A stretch of DNA of 64,000 nucleotides from Maribacter sp. (GCF_016744255.1 NZ_JADGES010000003.1:41513-105512), one strand, 5' to 3'. Numbered from the stretch's first letter, positions 10,227 to 20,272 are shown. The notes: generated by a model from the letters alone, not told the origin. Translations and numbers: made by a program.

Positions 10227-10517
10227 ATGAGCTTAATTGACAATATAAACAAAGCTTTCGACCATAGAATAAGACTAGGCATAATGTCTATTCTAATGGT
10301 TAATGATTATGCCGATTTTAATATGCTGAAAGAAATGTTAGGAGCCACGGATGGTAATCTGGCTAGCCATACCAAAGCTTTAGAAAAGGAGACATATATT
10401 AAAGTTGAAAAACAGTTTATAGGAAGAAAACCAAATACCAGGTATTCTACAACTCCTTTAGGAAAGGCTGCTTTTAAAAAACACATCAACGCGTTAGAAA
10501 AATTAATAGGAAAGTGA
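10227..10517 (+). CDS. Small winged-helix DNA-binding transcriptional regulator (ArsR/MarR-like fold)
   Basis: FDHRIRLGIMSILMVNDYADFNMLKEMLGATDGNLASHTKALEKETYIKVEKQFIGRKPNTRYSTTPLGKAAFKKHINALE. Confidence 0.85.
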   Translation: MSLIDNINKAFDHRIRLGIMSILMVNDYADFNMLKEMLGATDGNLASHTKALEKETYIKVEKQFIGRKPNTRYSTTPLGKAAFKKHINALEKLIGK

Positions 10518-10550
10518 TATCTATTTTTTTAATATTTTACTTTGAAATTA

Positions 10551-10560
10551 AAAGTACTTT
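10551..10560. promoter_or_regulatory. Palindrome AAAGTACTTT (within TTAAAAGTACTTTGAA), candidate operator copy 2
   Basis: See 9549-9558. Confidence 0.5.
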
Positions 10561-10571
10561 GAAGTATACAA

Positions 10572-11027
10572 ATGAGAGTGAAATTATTAGAAATATTATA
10601 TGAATGGAGTAAAAAACCATACCAAAAAATTATGAAAACTAATCTGCCTTGGAACATTTCAGAAGCGGAACTAAAGCACTACCACAAAGAAAGTCTTGGG
10701 TATCATTTAAGACAGTTTCTAAAGGGTAACAACTTCCAAGTACAAGCCAAGCTAGAAAACCATGATATATTTCATATTCTTACAAACACAGGCACTACGG
10801 TACATGAAGAGATTAGCATGCAATATTACCTTTTAGGTAATGGCAAGCGCAGTATCTATTTATTTACTGTCATAGTATTAGGTACTACTTTATTCCCCGA
10901 TTATATCTCCTTATTTATCAAAGCATATAAACGAGGGAAAGCAGCCCATCCTTTCTATCCGCTAAATTTCCTAAAAATGCTACAACAGCCAACAGAAAGA
11001 ATAAAATCAACTTTTAAAATTCAATAA
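10572..11027 (+). CDS. Coq4-like protein (HDxxH-x11-E motif)
   Basis: NHDIFHILTNTGTTVHEEISMQYYLLGNG matches the Coq4 metal-binding motif HDxxHx11E exactly. Confidence 0.65.
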   Translation: MRVKLLEILYEWSKKPYQKIMKTNLPWNISEAELKHYHKESLGYHLRQFLKGNNFQVQAKLENHDIFHILTNTGTTVHEEISMQYYLLGNGKRSIYLFTVIVLGTTLFPDYISLFIKAYKRGKAAHPFYPLNFLKMLQQPTERIKSTFKIQ

Positions 11028-11039
11028 AACTATACTTTT

Positions 11040-12440
11040 ATGAATACTCCTATTAAATCTATTTTATCCGCGCTTGCCTTTAGTTTTTTGTTTTACAGTA
11101 AAAGCTTAGGTTTAAATTTATTTTTAATTTCTATACTTGTCGTTAGCCTATTAATGACCTTAAAAAAAGAGCATTATACTTCTTGGAAATTTCCAGTTAT
11201 ATATTTAATTAGTGCTTTACTGGTTTTTATAAACCCTACAAATTACACCATATTTGTTCATTTAATGGCATTCCTCCTATTCATTGGAAAATCTATAGCC
11301 CCTAATAGTCCTATTTACCTCTCTTGGTCTATAGGTGTTATGAATATGATAGTTGCTTCTGCTATAAATTATAACGAACGTACTAAGAGTCCTGAAATTT
11401 CTAAAAAATTAATTTCAAATACTTCCATAAACTATATAAAAGGGGTTATTGCTGCTATTTTTCTCCTTTTTACATTCTCTTTATTATACAAAAATGCCAA
11501 TCCCGTTTTTAATGAATTACTCAATCAGATAAGTTTTAACTTTATCCGTATTCCTTGGCTATTTTTTACACTTATTGGGTATGTTCTATTCCAACATATA
11601 TTACGTCCTTACAATCCTAAAGATTTAATAGAACAGGATAAAAAAATAGGAAACAGCCTTGAAAAACCAACACAATCATTTTTATTAAAAACTCTTAAAC
11701 AAATAAAGGAAGAACACACCTTAGGGAGCATCATTTTTATTGCTCTAAATATATTGCTGGTATTTTTCTTAGCTACTGATATTATTTATTTGTTGCAAGA
11801 AAACTCAAGTACAAACGCTTCCTATTCCTCCTCTGTTCATCAAGGAATTTACGCCTTAATGTTTTCTATTATCTGCGCTATCATCTTAATTTTATATTTC
11901 TTTAGAGGAAACCTAAATTTTTATAAAAAAAACAAACAATTAAAAGCTCTAACTTTCTTATGGATAGGCCTTAATATTACTTTAGCATTATTTACCTGTA
12001 TAAAGAACTATCAATACGTAGAGGCTCTTGGGCTAACTTATAAACGCATTGGAGTATTTGTTTATATAGGACTTACTCTCATTGGTCTAATTACAACTTA
12101 CATCAAAGTAAACCAATTAAAAAATTTCTACTTTCTTCTCCGTACGAATATTGCAATACTATTTTATTGTCTTTTTATAAGTGCACTAGTTCCATGGGAT
12201 AATGCCATTACAGAGTACAATTTAACACAATTACAACATCCGGATATTAACTATTTAATAAAGTTAGGGAAAACTAATAGCACACAATTACACAACTATT
12301 CTTTAAGCAACAAAGTTGAAATAAAAGAAAGAGAATTAGAACGTATAAACTCTAAATACGCCTCCTTTACAAAAACAGAATCGGAACGCACATGGCAAGA
12401 ATACACCCTCTATCAATTAACAGATAATGGTAATAAGTAA
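11040..12440 (+). CDS. DUF4153/DUF4173-like polytopic membrane protein
   Basis: 466 aa, many TM segments; DUF4173-like (HQGIYALMFSIICAIILILYFFRGNLNF). Confidence 0.6.
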   Translation: MNTPIKSILSALAFSFLFYSKSLGLNLFLISILVVSLLMTLKKEHYTSWKFPVIYLISALLVFINPTNYTIFVHLMAFLLFIGKSIAPNSPIYLSWSIGVMNMIVASAINYNERTKSPEISKKLISNTSINYIKGVIAAIFLLFTFSLLYKNANPVFNELLNQISFNFIRIPWLFFTLIGYVLFQHILRPYNPKDLIEQDKKIGNSLEKPTQSFLLKTLKQIKEEHTLGSIIFIALNILLVFFLATDIIYLLQENSSTNASYSSSVHQGIYALMFSIICAIILILYFFRGNLNFYKKNKQLKALTFLWIGLNITLALFTCIKNYQYVEALGLTYKRIGVFVYIGLTLIGLITTYIKVNQLKNFYFLLRTNIAILFYCLFISALVPWDNAITEYNLTQLQHPDINYLIKLGKTNSTQLHNYSLSNKVEIKERELERINSKYASFTKTESERTWQEYTLYQLTDNGNK

Positions 12441-12736
12441 TGAAGTATTTTACACTTACACATCACCAAAGGGCAGCAAAATTGGTCATTTTATGCTTTG
12501 CGCTAGGTAATTTCATATTCCTGTTATTATTAATATCTAAGCATAAATTTATTCTTATGTTAGGTGTGCTATTCCTATGTCTTTTTATCCTTAGCAACTC
12601 CATCGCGTTGTTTACCATATTTATAAATATGCTAACCAAATCAAAAAAAATGCAAGAGCATATTACAATACTGTTTCTATTATTACTCAACTGGCCAATT
12701 GCAGGACTATACGTGTATTTTATTATAAAAGTATAA
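12440..12736 (+). CDS. Hypothetical small membrane protein
   Basis: 98 aa, three TM segments; start overlaps the upstream stop (ATG within TAATGA). Confidence 0.6.
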   Translation: MKYFTLTHHQRAAKLVILCFALGNFIFLLLLISKHKFILMLGVLFLCLFILSNSIALFTIFINMLTKSKKMQEHITILFLLLLNWPIAGLYVYFIIKV

Positions 12737-12797
12737 ATGAGGCACAAACCCAAAAAGAAAGATATTTCTTACAACAAAAATATACAACAAACGTTTT

Positions 12798-13475
12798 ATG
12801 AATACCCCAAATTTTAATATTTACAAAATGAAGCCTACATATTTACGTATTAACCCGTATTACGGCAGATTGGCATTGCTTACATTGTTAGGCACTTTGG
12901 TATTAATTTACCGTGTAGCGACTACACAAACTATACTCTTTACTTTTCTTTTGTGGAATCTTTTTTTAGCACTTCTACCTTTAATAATTTCAAAGATTAT
13001 TAGGTATAATACTAAAGTAAACTCTTCTAATACGGCAATGGTTATTCTATTTGGTATTTGGATACTATTTTTACCTAATAGCCCTTATATAATTACTGAT
13101 TTCATCCATTTAGAAACGGGTATTTCTACGATGTGGATAGACCTATTTATGCTCTTTATTTTTGCTTTAAATGGTGTATTATTAGGAACACTTTCTATGG
13201 TAGATATGTTTCATTCTATTACCAAAAAATACAATCAAAAAATTGCTGCCATTACTTTATTTACAGCTTGCTATTTAAGTGGTTTTGGTGTTTTTATTGG
13301 CCGTTTTCTACGCTTTAACTCATGGGACATAGTAGCCCGCCCAAAAATTTTACTCTATTGTCTTTACAAATGCCTGTTCTTATATGAAGCTTGGTTATGG
13401 GCTATTGGTTTTGGTAGCTTTATGTGGATTTCCTTTTTGGTTCTTAAACCTCTTTTAAAAACTAAAAATTCTTAA
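12798..13475 (+). CDS. DUF1361-family membrane protein (internal ATG at 12828 possible)
   Basis: ILFGIWILFLPNSPYIITDFIHL is characteristic of DUF1361. Confidence 0.8.
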   Translation: MNTPNFNIYKMKPTYLRINPYYGRLALLTLLGTLVLIYRVATTQTILFTFLLWNLFLALLPLIISKIIRYNTKVNSSNTAMVILFGIWILFLPNSPYIITDFIHLETGISTMWIDLFMLFIFALNGVLLGTLSMVDMFHSITKKYNQKIAAITLFTACYLSGFGVFIGRFLRFNSWDIVARPKILLYCLYKCLFLYEAWLWAIGFGSFMWISFLVLKPLLKTKNS

Positions 13476-13479
13476 AAAA

Positions 13480-14685
13480 TTATTCTTTACCGTCTACAAA
13501 ATCTTGTAAATACGCATACCTTTCTGTAAGTTTTCCATTTTGTGTCATTCTTGCTCTTTGAAGAACTCCATCGGTATCGTTATTAAAAAAGGCCGGAATT
13601 ACATGCTTTGCAAATGCTTCTCCAAAACCAATACTCGCGTCTCTAGGAAGCTCGCATGGCAGGTTATCTACGGCCATTACGGCTATTGCATTAGCATCTT
13701 TAAAATCTGATTCTGTTTCTGATACTGGCTCATAACCATATACAGGGTCTGCAATAGTAGACGGTCGAATAGTTGTTGCCACAGGACCATCAATATCACA
13801 ACTTACATCTGCAACCACTTTTATTTTAAATTCAGGATGCTTTGCGTCTTCTCTTGTAAATAAATATGGGGCACCCTCTCCATAAAAGTGACCTGCTATA
13901 TAAAAATCTGTTACTTTAGCAAAACGGGTAAAATTAGTTTTGTACTCCTCTGGATTAGCAAAAAAATCACCTAGACTACCTTGTTCTCCATCTTTACGTG
14001 TATTATATTCCGATGCATCTATCTGGCAATAAACAGGCTCCTTAAATTCCCCTTGTAAATACTCTTTTACATTTACCTTAGTTATATGCATGGCATCTAG
14101 CATTTCCTTTGCACCATTCCCCACTCTACCATTTCCAGTAAGCAAAATCTTTATGTTCGGAAGCTTTATACTGCGCAGCTCTTTTATTAAATCATCTTGA
14201 TCTATTAAACTCTCCGCTTTTGGCAGATGAAACAAATCGTACTTTAAACCATAAGTTTTAATCCCATTATAAGCACCTACTATTCCGGCATATCGACCAA
14301 AAGCTACGACACGCTGCTCTTTTGTATTGGTTATTACTTCATGGTCATACATTTCTATATTTTTCTTCAATATAGTACGTAATAGCTCCCTATTATAGGG
14401 TTGCTTTTTTATAGTGTGGGAGAAAAAAAAATATTTTTTATTCGGAATTAGGGCTTCCATAGGAACTTCTTTTACACCAATCAGAACATCGCACTCTGCC
14501 ATATTGTCGGATAAAGACAGACCTGCTTCCACGTACTCTTCATCTTTAAAAACACGAATTGGCGAAGGTTCCACAAGAATCTCTGCGTCTAAAAACCTAC
14601 CCGTCAATTCTTTACATGCCTTTGGTGATAAAACCACACGACGGTCTGGTGGATTTTTACGCTCTTGAATAATTCCGAATTTCAT
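13480..14685 (-). CDS. Alanine dehydrogenase/PNT-type NAD(P)-dependent oxidoreductase (saccharopine dehydrogenase-like)
   Basis: MKFGIIQERKNPPDRRVVLSPKACKEL; ILLTGNGRVGNGAKEML Rossmann motif. Confidence 0.8.
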   Translation of the reverse strand: MKFGIIQERKNPPDRRVVLSPKACKELTGRFLDAEILVEPSPIRVFKDEEYVEAGLSLSDNMAECDVLIGVKEVPMEALIPNKKYFFFSHTIKKQPYNRELLRTILKKNIEMYDHEVITNTKEQRVVAFGRYAGIVGAYNGIKTYGLKYDLFHLPKAESLIDQDDLIKELRSIKLPNIKILLTGNGRVGNGAKEMLDAMHITKVNVKEYLQGEFKEPVYCQIDASEYNTRKDGEQGSLGDFFANPEEYKTNFTRFAKVTDFYIAGHFYGEGAPYLFTREDAKHPEFKIKVVADVSCDIDGPVATTIRPSTIADPVYGYEPVSETESDFKDANAIAVMAVDNLPCELPRDASIGFGEAFAKHVIPAFFNNDTDGVLQRARMTQNGKLTERYAYLQDFVDGKE

Positions 14686-14916
14686 AAATATATTTTTATA
14701 ACTTATTACGATGCAAAAGTTTTAAATATAACAAAATAGAACTGCTGTAACAAAACTTTTTTTTGGAATACTTTTTGAAGTACCTTTGTAAGCTACTTCT
14801 ACTATTGCTAATTTATAAATGCATTTATTGCAATAAATAAGATTGCAAATATAAAGTAAAGTTCCTTGAAAAAAATAATGGTTTTGGGTGTTTTTAAATA
14901 CCTAATTAAACATTAA

Positions 14917-15311
14917 GGGGCCGACTGGTTTTGACAGCGAGACTAATTGGAATATAAGCATGCCGAGCTTTGTTATGTGGCTCGTTAATCTCATGTTACA
15001 CACTTTTAATAGGCGAAAATAATTACGCTCTTGCCGCTTAATCTGAATTATAGTAAGATAAGCCTCGTCTCTACCAGGTAGAGAAGCGAGATGTCCCTGA
15101 ATAGCCTCTGTCGACGGCGATTCAACTCGGGGCACCATAAATGTCGATATAAGGATATTGTTGCTTTGGCAGTATCACTAAAACTTAAAGAAGCTAAGTA
15201 TGTATTGGGCTGTTTCTAGTCAGGTACGTATCGAAAACCAAATAGAAACTAAGCATGAAGAAAGTATTTTAATTACTTGTTTGGACGAGGGTTCGATTCC
15301 CTCCGGCTCCA
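14917..15311 (+). ncRNA. ssrA: tmRNA (ssrA), tag GENNYALAA
   Basis: 5' GGGGCCGACTGGTTTTGACAGCG and 3' GGTTCGATTCCCTCCGGCTCCA form the acceptor stem; tag reading frame GGC GAA AAT AAT TAC GCT CTT GCC GCT TAA at 15012-15041. Confidence 0.97.
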
Positions 15312-15334
15312 CTAAAATGGTATCTACCAAAAAC

Positions 15335-15369
15335 AAAAAACCTGTAATCTTATGATTTACAGGTTTTTT
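15335..15369 (+). terminator. Rho-independent terminator of ssrA
   Basis: AAAAAACCTGTAATC-TTAT-GATTTACAGGTTTTTT. Confidence 0.85.
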
Positions 15370-15643
15370 ATTTACTCCCATTTGGCATAAAAAAATATTG
15401 CTGAAAAATTTTCTTTTTTTATATCTTTTTTATCATTAGAGATGAATACTGCGCTAAGAAAGAAAAGCCAGATTACACCTAATAATTATGGGAGGCGAGC
15501 ATCCATAAGTTTTAATCGAAAAATAGATTCACCCAAATGAGATTCTCGAATGAACAAGTTGAAAGAAAAAGGTGTTAAAATACCACAATACTTTTAACCT
15601 TAAAACACCAGAAACTATTCTATTAGACTTAAATCATAAACTA

Positions 15644-16954
15644 TTATTTTCTAAATTCTCTTAAGCTTATAATTTTGTTTAAACGATACACAAAAATATA
15701 ATATCCTAACGCTATAAAAATAGACCAACCTATACTTATTATAAAAACCGACTTCAATGAAGCTCTATATTTCGTTATAATAATGGCATACATGAAAAAT
15801 AAAATGATTGCAAAGAAAACCCAATTCGCATATTTCCAAGCTCCCATAACTTTTGTTCCTTCATTTTTTTGCTTTATTCTTTTCCTCTTCAAAGTAATCC
15901 AAATACCAGATAATACTAATGACGATATTCCAAGCCCTGCAAAAAACCAAATTATTTTAGTTGCTAAGCCTCCCCAATAACCAAAATGTAAAGGGTCCGC
16001 AATATCATTAAACCACATTAGTGTGCTTATCTTGTTTGCGTTTTGAACTTTTAAAACTTTATACGTATTAGGATCTATATAAACTCGGTTAGCCCTTTGC
16101 CTAACAAGAGACACATCGGAATTCCCTCTTAAATAAATGACATCTTTTCTATTCTCGGATGGGGCAATACTGCCCACCTTAAAATTTAATATTTCTTGTT
16201 CTGCAATAGCCACTGCTTTATCATAATCTATGCTATAACTAATATTGGCAACACTATCTACATTTTTTGGAGTGTTTACATCTGGGTAACGCGGATTTAC
16301 AGCACTCCCTAAATTGCCAATATTAGCTCGTTCCATAAAATACCACATTCCTGTCACGGAAAATACTATTGTAAACGGAATTGACCATAAGCCTACCAAT
16401 CTGTGAAGACTTCTATAAAAAACAAGACTTCCCTTTCCCGTTTGAATCTTGAATAATTTTTTCCACCATTTTTTATAGAACACCAATGCTGTTACCATAG
16501 AAATGAACAGCAGAAATCCGAATATTAATACTGTAAAATTTCCTATTTGAAAAGGTATAAATAAAAAATAGTGCAAGTCTCTAAAAAAACGTTGAAAAGT
16601 AAGATTTGCACTCCCTTGTATTTTTCCGGTATATGGATTTGCAAGGACATACGTTTTGCCAGAAATACCATCATCCATATAAATAATATCGCATAAATAA
16701 GGCTCCTCTGACCGCATCCAATAGGTGACCTTTCCATTGGGATATTCTTCTTTTAAATTTTCTAAAATATGATTTCTAGAAGCTACTTCTTTTTGAGGTA
16801 TTGCCCTTATTTCGGGGATAAACAGCCAATCCATCTCATGGCTAAGCGTAGCCAATGTGCCAGAAAAGCATACTATAAAAAATAGTATGCTTAACTTGAT
16901 ACCTATCCAACTATGGATTTTAAAAAAAAGTTTTTTATTAACTTTTAGCGTCAT
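15644..16954 (-). CDS. PepSY-domain iron-regulated membrane protein
   Basis: KIHSWIGIKLSILFFIVCFSGTLATLSHEMDWL, LHRLVGLWSIPFTIVFSVTGMWYF; follows a siderophore receptor. Confidence 0.88.
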   Translation of the reverse strand: MTLKVNKKLFFKIHSWIGIKLSILFFIVCFSGTLATLSHEMDWLFIPEIRAIPQKEVASRNHILENLKEEYPNGKVTYWMRSEEPYLCDIIYMDDGISGKTYVLANPYTGKIQGSANLTFQRFFRDLHYFLFIPFQIGNFTVLIFGFLLFISMVTALVFYKKWWKKLFKIQTGKGSLVFYRSLHRLVGLWSIPFTIVFSVTGMWYFMERANIGNLGSAVNPRYPDVNTPKNVDSVANISYSIDYDKAVAIAEQEILNFKVGSIAPSENRKDVIYLRGNSDVSLVRQRANRVYIDPNTYKVLKVQNANKISTLMWFNDIADPLHFGYWGGLATKIIWFFAGLGISSLVLSGIWITLKRKRIKQKNEGTKVMGAWKYANWVFFAIILFFMYAIIITKYRASLKSVFIISIGWSIFIALGYYIFVYRLNKIISLREFRK

Positions 16955-16957
16955 TCC

Positions 16958-19450
16958 CTAGAAGGTATAACCAACACTTAATAAATAGTTTCTTGGTGCA
17001 CCAGGAAATAACCTGACATAATTGTAACCTCCAACCCAATGTGTTTTATCAAAAACATTGTTTATAGTTGCTCTTAAAGCAAATTTGTCTACTTGATAAC
17101 TTACTCCGAAATCGGCAACTGTATATGAAGGAAATTTAAGTTCTGGCCCGTCTGTAGAATTTCTTTCGGATACAAAGTTTGTCCCAAGATTAAAACTAAT
17201 TCCACTTAACCCACCATTTGTAATTGCATATTTCGCAAATACACCTCCTTGATGTTTTGGTGCATTTTGCCTAGTGTCACCTTCTTTAAAATCTGAATCT
17301 GCTGGAGTAGATTCAAAAATGGCTTCATTAAATGCATAATTGGCAGTAATACTAAAGTTTTTATTTACTCTACCCATAACATCCAGTTCCAATCCTTTGG
17401 AACTTGTTTCTCCTATTTGAATTAATTTATCCGAATTATTTGGGTCATCAACCAGTTCATTTTTTTGTGCGATACTATAAATAGCCAAATTTGCGGCAAG
17501 TCTATTGCTAAAGAACTCCCCTTTTAAACCAAATTCTACCATTCGACCTTCTAAAGGATCAAAAGGGCCTCCTACATCGATGGCAAGATTGCTAGCTCTC
17601 TGTGGCTCAAAACTCTCCGTATATGTGCCATATGCGTTAATATTGTCTGTTATACCATAAACCAATCCTACTCTTGGTATAAGTTTATTTTGCTTTATTT
17701 TTTCTTCTTCGCTGGTCTTATACCCTTCGTAATCATAATAGTTATTAAAACGCATTCCTAATAACACCTGTAATTTATTTATTGTAATTTGATTCTGTAA
17801 ATAATAACCTGTGGTAAAGTACTTGGTAGCATCATAACCACGGCTTCTTAAAATATAATCGTTAGGATAAGCTAAGGTATAGTTGGGGTTTACAAGGTCA
17901 AAATGTGGAATGTTGGGTATTGGGTTTCCATCTCCATCCAATTGAAAATCTGAAATATTAGCTGGGTTAAAACTTCCAACGGTACCATCAAGTTTAAGAT
18001 AATCATTACTTCCTGTCCAAATTGCACCACCACCTAGGGGTCTAACCTGTTGCGCATAATCAAAACCTAAGAGTATTTTATGTTTTACCTGTCCTGTTTC
18101 CGCATTGAAAACAAAGTAATTAGAAATATTGTCCGTAACACGTTTTTGCTGTCTTGCCGAAATTCGCATGCCCATTAGTGTAGGTATTTCATTACCATTA
18201 GCATCGAGTGCAAATCTGTTAGAAGTACGATGCTCAAATAAATCTTCCTCATTTATATATTTCATATAGGAAGAATTGAACGATATTTTATCACTAAACC
18301 TATGGTTAAGGGATAATGTAAAATAATTTACATTACTTATATGGTAATCATTGGTGGCACCAATAGCAAAATTAATAGGTGTGTTATTGGGGTCATCCAA
18401 TTTTGCTCCAGCCGATGCTCCAAAAATAGGTTGTCCTCTATCCAATTTTCCGTCAAATTTTTGAATTACCAAATCAAAGTTAATACTGGTTTTATCTGTT
18501 GGTAGAAAGGATATGGAAGGAGCGATTAACAGCGTTTTGTTTTCTTGTAAATCTCTAAAGGAATCAGAATTCTCGTAGGCAATATTAAGCCTATATAACA
18601 ATGATTTACTTTTGTTCATTGGCCCCGTAAAATCTAAAGATGAACGCAAAGTATTAAAGCTACCTGTTGTAAAGTTGATAGATTTTCTATCTTCGGTAAG
18701 AGGTTTCTTGGTTACCCTGTTCATAGTACCTCCTGGACTAGAATTACCAAACATAGCAGATGCAGGTCCTTTTAATACTTCAACACGCTCTATATTAGCA
18801 AGTAAAGGTTGTGGACCAAACAGTCCTATTACACGTAAACCATTGATATAAGTTTCCCCAGACCTAAAGCCTCGCATGGAAAAATCATCATACCAAGAAT
18901 ATTGGTTTACACCACTTACATTTTTTACAATATCGTTGACACGATATGCCTGTTGGTCTGCAAATATTTCTTTGGTTACATAGCTTATAGCTTGCGGGAT
19001 ATCCTTTATTTTTGTTGCTGTTTTTGTTGCTGCAAAGGTTTCATCATTCTTATATGTTTTGGCTTTTCTTCCAATTATTTCTACCTCCTGTAATTGCGTA
19101 CTATTTTCTAATAAAATAAAATTCTCGGTATTAGATCCTGTAGAGCCAACAGTAATCTCTTTTCTAATAGTTTTATAGCCTATATAGCTAACTACCATAA
19201 TGTGCTCTCCTTGTGGAGCGTACAAATTAAAAGTTCCGTTTTCATCTGAAGACGTACCATAACTTGTATTTTCTAACACTATGGTTGCAAATGGGACCAG
19301 ACTACCATTTTCAGTAGTTATTTTTCCTGCTACTTCAAATTTCTCTGTATTCGTCTGAGCTACACAAGATTGTATTTTAAAACAACACAAGAGAATCATA
19401 GCTATTTTTACTACATATGATGTGCGTATATTAAGTGTAAAATATTTCAT
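16958..19450 (-). CDS. TonB-dependent siderophore receptor
   Basis: Carboxypeptidase-like N-domain, plug (ATKTATKIKDIPQAISYVTKEIFADQQAYRVNDIVKNVSGVNQYSWYDDFSMRGF), C-terminal LSVGYTF. Confidence 0.93.
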   Translation of the reverse strand: MKYFTLNIRTSYVVKIAMILLCCFKIQSCVAQTNTEKFEVAGKITTENGSLVPFATIVLENTSYGTSSDENGTFNLYAPQGEHIMVVSYIGYKTIRKEITVGSTGSNTENFILLENSTQLQEVEIIGRKAKTYKNDETFAATKTATKIKDIPQAISYVTKEIFADQQAYRVNDIVKNVSGVNQYSWYDDFSMRGFRSGETYINGLRVIGLFGPQPLLANIERVEVLKGPASAMFGNSSPGGTMNRVTKKPLTEDRKSINFTTGSFNTLRSSLDFTGPMNKSKSLLYRLNIAYENSDSFRDLQENKTLLIAPSISFLPTDKTSINFDLVIQKFDGKLDRGQPIFGASAGAKLDDPNNTPINFAIGATNDYHISNVNYFTLSLNHRFSDKISFNSSYMKYINEEDLFEHRTSNRFALDANGNEIPTLMGMRISARQQKRVTDNISNYFVFNAETGQVKHKILLGFDYAQQVRPLGGGAIWTGSNDYLKLDGTVGSFNPANISDFQLDGDGNPIPNIPHFDLVNPNYTLAYPNDYILRSRGYDATKYFTTGYYLQNQITINKLQVLLGMRFNNYYDYEGYKTSEEEKIKQNKLIPRVGLVYGITDNINAYGTYTESFEPQRASNLAIDVGGPFDPLEGRMVEFGLKGEFFSNRLAANLAIYSIAQKNELVDDPNNSDKLIQIGETSSKGLELDVMGRVNKNFSITANYAFNEAIFESTPADSDFKEGDTRQNAPKHQGGVFAKYAITNGGLSGISFNLGTNFVSERNSTDGPELKFPSYTVADFGVSYQVDKFALRATINNVFDKTHWVGGYNYVRLFPGAPRNYLLSVGYTF

Positions 19451-19499
19451 ATTTTTATAAAAAATGTTAATTTAATTTTAAGGATTGATTCGCATTTAT

Positions 19500-19538
19500 C
19501 CAGTATGTAGTTTGTCGACGGCATACTGGTTTTTTTTT
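19500..19538 (+). terminator. Intrinsic terminator oriented on + strand with no annotated + gene upstream
   Basis: CCAGTATG(19500-19507)...CATACTGG(19522-19529) followed by nine T. Confidence 0.65.
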
Positions 19539-19578
19539 ATTTAAGGAGCTCTTACTTCTTTCATTACTTATATTCTTT

Positions 19579-20271
19579 TTATTTAGTTAAAACAACGATA
19601 GAATAGTCTCTATCCACCCAATCTCCAGTTTTACTCTTTACTTTCTCTTTTTTACTAGTTATTGTCATCAATACAAAATCGGTTTTATCCACTAAATCTA
19701 TTATTTTTGGAGAATCATACAATTCAAAAAAATTAGTTTGCGCCACAAAAGGCAATTTTTCCATACAGGAACTATTAACAAATGTTAGTACAAATTTTCC
19801 ATTAGGTTTTAGTACTCTATATATTTCCTTCAAAAGAGCAACTGGATTATTCCAAAAATAAATAGTATTAACAGAAAATACGTTGTCAAAAAAATTAAGG
19901 ACATAAGGTATTTTCTGACCATCATACAACGAAAATAAAGCTTGCCCTTTCTCTACATAAGAAGCATTTATACGTTGCGCTTCTTTTTGCATTACTTCTG
20001 ATATCTCCATTCCAAAATATCGAAGTTGAGCCCCTTCTTTTAATAGATCTGGTAAATGAGAACAATTTCCGTGACCTAGTTCTAGCACTCTCTTGTTATT
20101 TTTTAATTTAAGCGATAAAACGCTTTCCTTAATCATTCCTTCGTTACTAAAATGTAACAATTCACCTATTTCTTTTCCTTCACTACCAGATGGACAACTA
20201 AGTTGAGCAGCAATTTCTTTTAAATTTTCTACACTTACAGTAGGTACCTTCTTTTGTTTACCCATTACCAC
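19579..20271 (-). CDS. Class I SAM-dependent methyltransferase
   Basis: NNKRVLELGHGNCSHLPDLLKEGAQLRYFGMEIS, IYRVLKPNGKFVLTF. Confidence 0.88.
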   Translation of the reverse strand: MVMGKQKKVPTVSVENLKEIAAQLSCPSGSEGKEIGELLHFSNEGMIKESVLSLKLKNNKRVLELGHGNCSHLPDLLKEGAQLRYFGMEISEVMQKEAQRINASYVEKGQALFSLYDGQKIPYVLNFFDNVFSVNTIYFWNNPVALLKEIYRVLKPNGKFVLTFVNSSCMEKLPFVAQTNFFELYDSPKIIDLVDKTDFVLMTITSKKEKVKSKTGDWVDRDYSIVVLTK

Positions 20272-20272
20272 T

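Noticed and set aside
14763-14788. Possible ssrA promoter (TTG...TACCTTTG)
   Set aside because: Spacing of about 15 bp is off the usual 19-21 bp and it lies ~130 bp upstream of the mature tmRNA; not supportable by eye.
14902-15138. Minus-strand ORF of 78 aa in the track
   Set aside because: Lies over the tmRNA gene; no protein-family signal.
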